Source: Gyrodactylus bullatarudis
Taxonomy: Eukaryota; Platyhelminthes; Monogenea; Gyrodactylidea; Gyrodactylidae
Assembly (NCBI GenBank): GCA_012064415.1
Contig: SSNU01000068.1
Span: 62,001-126,000 of the forward strand
Direction of reading: 5' to 3'
DNA: 64,000 nucleotides
The notes beneath the pieces are model-generated. The model saw only the letters and a list, made by a program, of their open reading frames with translations. It was not told the DNA's origin and searched no databases. Shown in pieces: positions 57,858 to 64,000 of this stretch (position 1 is its first letter; the number at the start of each line of letters is the position of its first letter). The position numbers were made by a program, and so were the translations under genes.

Positions 57858-58137
57858 ATGTAAACACAGGAGAATTTTAGAAATTGGAGCTGAACAAGCT
57901 ATACAGTGTAGTATACACAATATATATCTCCAGCTACAATTTTTCAATGTGCCGTACATATTTAAAATTTTTTTATAGATCTTCAAGGGATAATAATATA
58001 ACTGAATTGTATTTGGTAATAAAAATTATTTACAAAGATTTCAAACTCATCAAATACATGCATAATATATGGAGGGGATCATTGTCCAAGGTGCTGTTCT
58101 TTCTAATTTATTCAGTCAAGTTTATCAATGAGTAGGG

Positions 58138-61100
58138 TCAATTGTTGGATGGAAAGAGCCGAAATCTGGCCGACTTTAGTTGATTGAGGGAAATTTTGGT
58201 GGTTCCATTGTCAGAGTTTCGTTTTATGGAAATGTCATTGGCATTAATAAGGGAAATATAGCCAGTACATCCATGATTGTTGCCTTCGCGACCTTCAAGA
58301 ATAACATTGGCACCAACTTGGAACCTAGCATATCAAAAGTTAACCATTAGGAATGAATATGACCACTCTATTTTAAAAAGGGTATCAAATCATTAGAATA
58401 TTTACCAAGTTCTGATTGATTCAGACTTACCTAACCAAAGAAATAGTAAAAGTTCAAGTGAAATAGAATAAAACTCTACAACGAATAGTAGACTAGGGTG
58501 AAATTTTTAAACTCATATCAGGACCAACTTTTCAGATGGAACTATAAATTCTAAGCATTATTTTGTATTGAAGTATGTGTTAAAAAACCAAAAATTTTTA
58601 AATCGCTGCTCAATTTTCAATGAATTACTTTTACTACGCAATCACTAAAATCCGGAATATCTTGGCCATTTAATGAGTTTCTTAAATTTTATCTTAAAAA
58701 ATGGTAAACTTTTCATCAAGAGGGGCTTCATGGTTAATTTCGCTATTCTATCATGTCAGTGTGATATTGTGGGAAAAATGGGCAATGACATAATGGAGAA
58801 TGACTTCCAGGCTTTAAAATTATGGAAAGCATGATCTGAGTACTAAAATTTATCAGAAAAGTAAGTCCTCCCATAAGTTGTTCGGAGAAAAAAAAATTTA
58901 ACCCTAGCCTAATGAATAGCAACAATGATGAAAAAGCTCATAGGCTAGTTGAAGATTATGAGTGATTTTTCTGAACACACAGATTTAGTTTATATAGGTT
59001 TATAAAGGAAATCTCCTTTCTAAACAATAGGAAAATTCGAAATTGAAGCAGTATGTTCTTCATGGCTAAGATTTCTTGTCACAGCCGTCCCATGTACGGA
59101 GCCCGAAAAGTGGATTGCAATATATAAATTAATAGAGAATTTTCTTCAAGTTTGAGTTTGGGTTAGGCAGAACATTGCGTCCAAACGTGTAATCTGACAT
59201 TTAATTATGGAACGAATGAGGTTAAATAAAATCACAAGGTTAAAATGTTTCATTGACCAATCAAAAACCTTCAGAACAGGCCCTATTACGAGATTGAGAC
59301 GCTTTAGAAACAGCTTGATTCAAATGAAAAGATGATCGTAATCAAGAAAAATAAGATTTGTTCTCATGTTACCATTTATCTGAAAAGGGCTCAGCCTAGA
59401 GAAATAGCAAAAAAATAGCAATTAATTAGTGGAAAAATAGCATTCGATTTTGAATAGCAGAAAAATAGCAAAATTATTTCCGTGAGGAAATATCCTTGAT
59501 GCTCAAGAATGTTAATTTCATAGTTGTTATGAAAATTCTAGCAACATATCAAAAATAGTAAAAATAGCATTTTGAACGCCCTAGTCATAACTAAAACCGA
59601 CATCTTTAAAATTATGCTTCATACAATTTAATGAATTTGTATTTTCAAGGTAATTTTATTGTATAACTCCAAATCTTTATTAAAAATGAATTTCCAAGGT
59701 TCATCTTAGGTACTCTTAGAGTCGATTGTAAATCGAGAATCCTAACAAGCCAATAATGAATGGAATGAGAAAGAAAATAATAAGTGAAGAGAATAAGGAA
59801 GTACAGTGAATTCTCTAAAAATTGTATATAGAAAAGACCAACTCGATAAAAAATAATCGACCCTCTACTATAAAGTAGTCATATTAAAATTGTAATAAAA
59901 AAGTATCTCTATTTCCTAATAATCATACATTTTCCAGTGTTTTTTCAGACATAGAATCAAAACGACCTCATATTTAGGTTCCTTATTCATTAATCTATCA
60001 TTAATCAACGTTTCAGAGCAATAGGTTCTAAGATGACGTTTTAAAGTTTTTTTCATAATTCATCGATGAAATTCATACCATTCGATTGGGAATCAAAAAT
60101 TATATACGTTTCCACTATTTGTTTCTAGAAAAAACGTATTAGGAAACACTAGTGGCTGTCTAAAATCAATTTCCAGTTTTATCCATCAACATTTCATTTC
60201 TTAAGAATCCTCTGAGTTCCAGAGCTAAGTTGTGAAGGGATTGACTTAGATGTAAAACAACTCTGTCTCTCTCCCCTCTTGGTCCAGAGTTTAGAGAGTA
60301 ATGTTTACACTATTCTACATTGAGCTCAAGCCCTCTCCTTCTACACCGTCTGCTAGTTATTGTGCGCTTTTTGTCTAAGTTGAATCTTTTTCACAATCTG
60401 CCTCAAAATGTTCAGAGGGGTGGGTTGATTACTAAAGAATAACTAAAAGATTCTTAAGAAATTGTTTCTCTTTTCACACCTGCTAGTTATGTGATTTTTG
60501 ACTCGGCTAAATCTTATTCAGAATCTTATTATGCAGAACAAGACTAAATGTTTATGAATGTTTATGATAACTTAGTTCACAAGAAACACAACACTCTTAA
60601 AAATAAGCTCATTAAATGCCTGTCTATGTCTCGATCTATTGAAAAAAAGGAACTCTACAATCTTGAATATGATAGAATTGAAAAGAAACTTAAACTAAAA
60701 GATTCTTAAGAAATTGTTTCTCTTTTCACACCTGCTAGTTATGTGATTTTTGACTCGGCTAAATCTTATTCATAAACATTCAGTCTTGAGGTTTGTAAGG
60801 GGGTACTATTCTCATTGAGCATTACTCAATGAATAAGACTCAAAATTCGGTTCAAATTCAGGGTTCTGGAAAATGTATGATTATTAGGAAATAGAGATAC
60901 TTTTTTATTACAATTTTAATACGACTACTTTATAGTAGAGGGTCGATTATTTTTTATCGAGTTGGTCTTTTCTATATACAATTTTTAGAGAATTCACTGT
61001 AGTTGAATATTCGATGACAAATGGTTTTGAAAAAAGCTAAGTATCTATAAATAATAATGACCAGAATGCGACTAAAGGTTCTCTTTTTTTATATTTCTTG

Positions 61101-62736
61101 ATATTTAAAATTTAAAAGAATGGGTCTAATCAATAACAAAGCTGAAATACTTTATTAAGATGAATCATGAATTAAAAGTTATATATTTATTTACTATTAC
61201 TACTCGTAAGTAAATAGCGGTTTAAAAAATGATAAAGATTAAGGATGTATAAATTTCATTTTTTTTTAATGAGCATAACAGAACTAACCATCGTTGTTTG
61301 TAGTACAAGCGACCGTCATCTATGAAACAATTAACTTGATTATCTCCCGACACTACCTTATTTGATGTCGAAGAATTATCAGTGTTACGACGACGACTAT
61401 AATCTTCTCCATCAAGATCATTGGATTTCTTGTTGAGTCCATAAGAGGGGGAATTATAATTCGACATTTTAGTACAGGCTCTGTAAAAGGATCATGATTA
61501 TTTCAGTGTTTGAGGTGAAAAGAAATTTTTTCAAATAATTACCTCTGGATATTGGTGAGGTCATTGTAAATATCATTTTCGTTGAGAAGTAAATTTAAAT
61601 GGGCATAGGAAACATTATTGATACCCTTTCTGCGTTTAGCAGAACTAGTAGGGTTTGCTGGCAAACCGGTCCCAGACCCAGGAATGTAGGAAGGCACATT
61701 CGTACTAGAGAATCCCATTAGTAAACCAACTGCTGTTGAAGAGCATAATATATTCAAATCTGATCCCAACGCTGAATTTTGAGGGATATTGTTAGAGGCG
61801 TATGAGAGATCTGTTTGGTTTATTGAAGAATCTGACTGTAAATGTGATTTCAATGCCAAATCATTCAAAATGACAGAGGACAAGAGCGACTCCTTGTTCT
61901 GATTCAGAAAGCTAGCAGCAATATGAGAGGTAAGAAAGCCATCATTCAAGTTTAGTCCAAGAGAGCCAAACAAATTTGCCTGATTAAAGCACGATTCAAT
62001 TTTGTAGTCAGAGCTAATATTCATATCTAGTTCGGTATTGGGAGATAACCCTGAGTCTTGAATGTATCCACTAAGGGAATTCTTTTTGATATAGGAACTG
62101 GAGGTCCAAAGGCTATTTGATAGAATGTCACCCCAGTAAGATTGAAATGAGGAAGAGGTATTGTTTGTTTCGTTGCAGTTGTGGCCGCGCTTTCTAAGTT
62201 TCCTGGTAACATTTGGTTTTATGTCTAACACGTCTAGTTTAAAAAGTTGTTTAAATAATAAAGTATTTTTATAACAAAAAAGATGAGAACTTACCACCAT
62301 AAGGAGTTAATTCAATGTTTTTCTTGTCCGACTCCAATCTTCGCTTCAACTCATCGAGAAAGTTGACGAGGTAGTCCTGCAACTTATTCTTTTCAATTTC
62401 ACATTCTTTCTCGCAGTTCTCAATCTCTTTCCTATATTCATTGTGAGTAGTGTCAATCTGATTACAGAAAAGAGAACATATATGTATGGATCAAGAAAAA
62501 ATATAGAAAAATTTGCTTACTCTATGCTCGTGGAGTATCTGGATTTTTTGTTTTTGATCAGCTAACCACATCTCAACTTTGCGTGAATATTTAATTACAT
62601 CAGGATGGCAGCCATTTTTTATTTGCTCTAGCTGCATGGTTAGATCTTCAATGGATTCCTTCATGTCTTTATTTGAATTTTGATTTCCAGGTTGTTCATT
62701 AATGTAGGGACGGCGTCCCACCATTCGGCGTCTCAT
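58138..62736 (-). CDS. Sin3 corepressor complex subunit, SUDS3/BRMS1 family
   Basis: Scaffold subunit of the Sin3-histone deacetylase complex in the nucleus. Exons (minus): 62736-62521, 62457-62295, 62233-61543, 61480-61289 and 58324-58138; 482 aa, all in phase. Exons 1-2 form a coiled coil (EDLTMQLEQIKN ... LVNFLDELKRRLESDKK). Exon 3 starts with VTRKLRKRG (family: MTRKLRRRP) and ends AKRRKGINNVSYAHLNLLLN. Exon 4 ends FIDDGRLYYKQRW, and exon 5 gives FQVGANVILEGREGN ... TTKISLNQLKSARFRLFPSN, the conserved SUDS3 C-terminal domain. Between the two basic motifs sits a ~180-residue Ser/Asn/Leu-rich insert absent from vertebrate SUDS3, which is about 328 aa. Intron 4 (58325-61288) is full of repeats. 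SUDS3 versus BRMS1 is not decided. Confidence 0.88.
58493..58850 (+). repeat. Repeat R1, copy in SUDS3-like intron 4
   Basis: From 'tagggtgaaatttttaaact' to 'gcatgatctgagtac', including 'gggcttcatggttaattt' and 'tgtgggaaaaatgggcaatg'. Confidence 0.7.
58905..59155 (-). pseudogene. Penelope-like element relic, copy 2
   Basis: Parallels 39295-39610 ('aatagcaac-atg', 'gaacacacagattt', 'gaaattgaagcagtatgtt'), but the GIY-YIG frame is broken by stops and deletions. Confidence 0.5.
59156..59587 (+). repeat. Dispersed repeat R3, copy 2
   Basis: Close match to 11111-11536: 'aacattgcgtccaaacgtgt' through 'gaacgccctagtcat'. Directly abuts the Penelope relic. Confidence 0.7.
59804..60999. mobile_element. 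Tc1/mariner-type inverted-repeat element, TA-flanked
   Basis: 1196 bp; ends CAGTGAATTCTCTAAAAATT and inverse, with inverted arms of ~140 bp and TA on both sides (59802-59803; 61000-61001). Inside, an ~80-bp direct repeat occurs at 60439-60518 and 60693-60772 ('agattcttaagaaattgttt ... ggctaaatcttattca'), surrounding a 54-codon Lys-rich ORF (60549-60710). No transposase catalytic motif seen; non-autonomous. Confidence 0.7.
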
Positions 62737-62926
62737 TGTGAGTGAATTAAAAAAATTATACAAATTATTTGAGGATTCAAACCAAAATATTTTTCATATT
62801 ATTTTCCGTATTTTGTTATAATCGTGGTGATTTTGGAAATAAATAAGTTAAACTTATCAAGCTTTGGAGGTCCTCGAACATCAAACCCTTATTGAAGGAT
62901 CTAAATTAGAGCAAATATAATTTTAG
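62737..62926. promoter_or_regulatory. Shared divergent promoter, SUDS3-like / MINDY3
   Basis: 190 bp between opposed start codons. Confidence 0.5.
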
Positions 62927-64000
62927 ATGCCTTCTGATATCAATGAAATTCATTTGATATCTAATCTATTATGGGATAATAGTGCAAGACAATCAGATGT
63001 ATTTTTAAGATGGTGTCAAGGTGAATAGAATTCATTTTATTAAATAGGCATAAAATTCAGTGATTTTGATCCAATCTCTCTTGTTCAGGATCAAGGAGGA
63101 CCTTGTGCAATCATTGCTATATTGCAATCATATATTTTAAAGGGTCTACTTTTCGATGATTGCCTTGAATTATCTTCTGTTTCTAGTAAAATAAACTTTA
63201 ATAATTGAACTGTAGAAGATGACGTTCACAGATCTTTATTTCGTTCCATGGCTAGTGTTCTTGAAAATATTCACGAGAAATTTTCAAACAGAAGGAGGAT
63301 CTTTGTTAGTTGGCATGGAGAGAAAACTCATATTAGCTATGATAGTTTCATAAAAGGTTTGTCAGTTCTCGAAGTTGAATCAGTGGATGAAATGGAAGGT
63401 TTGCTGTTTTCCTTAGGAGATTTTTTCTCAAAACCATACAGCATCCTAAGTTTTTTATATTCCTTACTAATGACGGCCGGTTATAATGAGCTCAAAGAGA
63501 ATATCGAAGAAGATTCAATCCCGTTAATCGATTCAACTCATGGTTTCGCCAATCAAAATTTAATTAATCTCTTAATAACTGGATTTCCTTCTCAATATCT
63601 TTTCGACGGAGAGAAGAATGTTGGGGGAATGAAAATGATCGGCATTGAATCCCAGCCAGAAATAGGATTCTTGACGATTTTTGAATCATCCAACTATTGT
63701 GAGGTAGGATGGAACTTGAAAAATCCATGCTATCCCATTTGGATTCTTGGCTCTGAAACTCATTTAACAGTGATTTGTTCTGATGAACAAAAGTTGATAA
63801 TCAAAAATGACAATGCCATTTTACAGATGCAAAATGCTGAGCAAAAATTCAAAAAATACTCGGCTAGTGAAGATGGCAGTTTCATATCACATGATCAACT
63901 TTCCACTGTTCTAACTGAGGCCAATATTCCATTTGATCAAGAAAAGTGAGTTTGATTATAATCAAGGAGATTAAACTGCATTCTAGTTAAATTTTAGGGT
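62927..64000 (+). CDS. MINDY3: Lys48-specific deubiquitinase MINDY-3 (right end cut)
   Basis: Cysteine protease that trims long K48-linked ubiquitin chains. Exons: 62927-63020, 63048-63185, 63216-63945, and the first 3 nt of an exon at 63998; the rest is outside the window. The catalytic block QDQGGPCAIIAILQSYILKG holds the nucleophile Cys, and GSETHLTVIC holds the catalytic His. Typical blocks ENIEEDSIPLID, NQNLINLLITGFPS and GFLTIFESSNYCEVG are present, and an EF-hand-like part begins YSASEDGSFISHDQL. Introns are 27, 30 and 52 nt. Intron 2 contains an in-frame TGA (63205-63207), so the frame is open only after splicing; a naive ORF would start falsely at 63248. Confidence 0.92.

Noticed and set aside
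60549..60710. 54-codon Lys-rich ORF in the TA-flanked element as a gene
   Set aside because: Short, coiled-coil-like by composition only, and its end overlaps an internal direct repeat; kept as a note in the element entry.
1..64000. CRISPR arrays, operons, prokaryotic signals
   Set aside because: All genes are spliced animal genes; the regular repeats at 15.3-16.5 kb are transposon arms without spacers of CRISPR type.

Overview
The window is nuclear DNA of a small-genome animal, AT-rich, with spliced genes and many repeats. It is most likely from a parasitic flatworm (Neodermata). Three things point there: a small heat-shock protein with two alpha-crystallin domains (the p40/Tsp36 architecture of schistosomes and tapeworms), a tRNA-headed retroposon with a hammerhead-like core (like the schistosome Sm-alpha element), and introns of only 25-38 nt mixed with multi-kilobase ones. 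The species cannot be fixed from the window.

Layout. 1-3.6 kb (-): 5' part of a classical dynamin gene, head-to-head (120 bp) with a mitochondrial calcium-uptake regulator of the MICU2/3 type (+), followed by MRPL24 (+), whose 3.3-kb intron 2 holds a hAT element and an assembly gap. 11-19 kb: repeat-rich intergenic DNA with two tandem genes for small secreted proteins of an unrecognised family (13.4-14.7 kb), a 1.1-kb foldback element with a perfect 9-bp target duplication, and an apparently identical inverted copy of the hAT segment. 19.4-28.5 kb (-): a two-Ig-domain, single-pass membrane protein whose 7.8-kb intron is loaded with mobile DNA. 28.4-38.9 kb: a very tight, mostly alternating cluster: Ig protein (-), LSM2 (+), MRM1 (-), CIAO1 (+), synaptobrevin/VAMP (-), lipin (+), ACBD6 (+). 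Start codons or stop codons of neighbours lie 28-180 bp apart. 39-40 kb: Penelope-like endonuclease fragment. 40-56.4 kb (+): the two-domain small heat-shock protein gene, with a complete but decayed MULE transposon in one intron and the hammerhead-like retroposon in another. 56.4-62.7 kb: intergenic inverted-repeat elements, then a SUDS3/BRMS1-like Sin3 subunit (-), divergent (190 bp) from MINDY3 (+), which runs off the right end.

The host genes are mostly housekeeping genes: mitochondrial translation and calcium control, Fe-S assembly, RNA decay/splicing, membrane traffic, lipid synthesis, chromatin and ubiquitin. They do not form one pathway; compact shared promoters, not function, seem to hold them together. 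Exon joins were worked out by hand from GT-AG sites, reading phase and family similarity; no transcript or database evidence was available. The most striking points are the 25-31-nt intron class (with one start codon split by an intron), the new secreted-protein pair, the tRNA/hammerhead retroposon, and the transposons whose exact ends and target duplications can be read.
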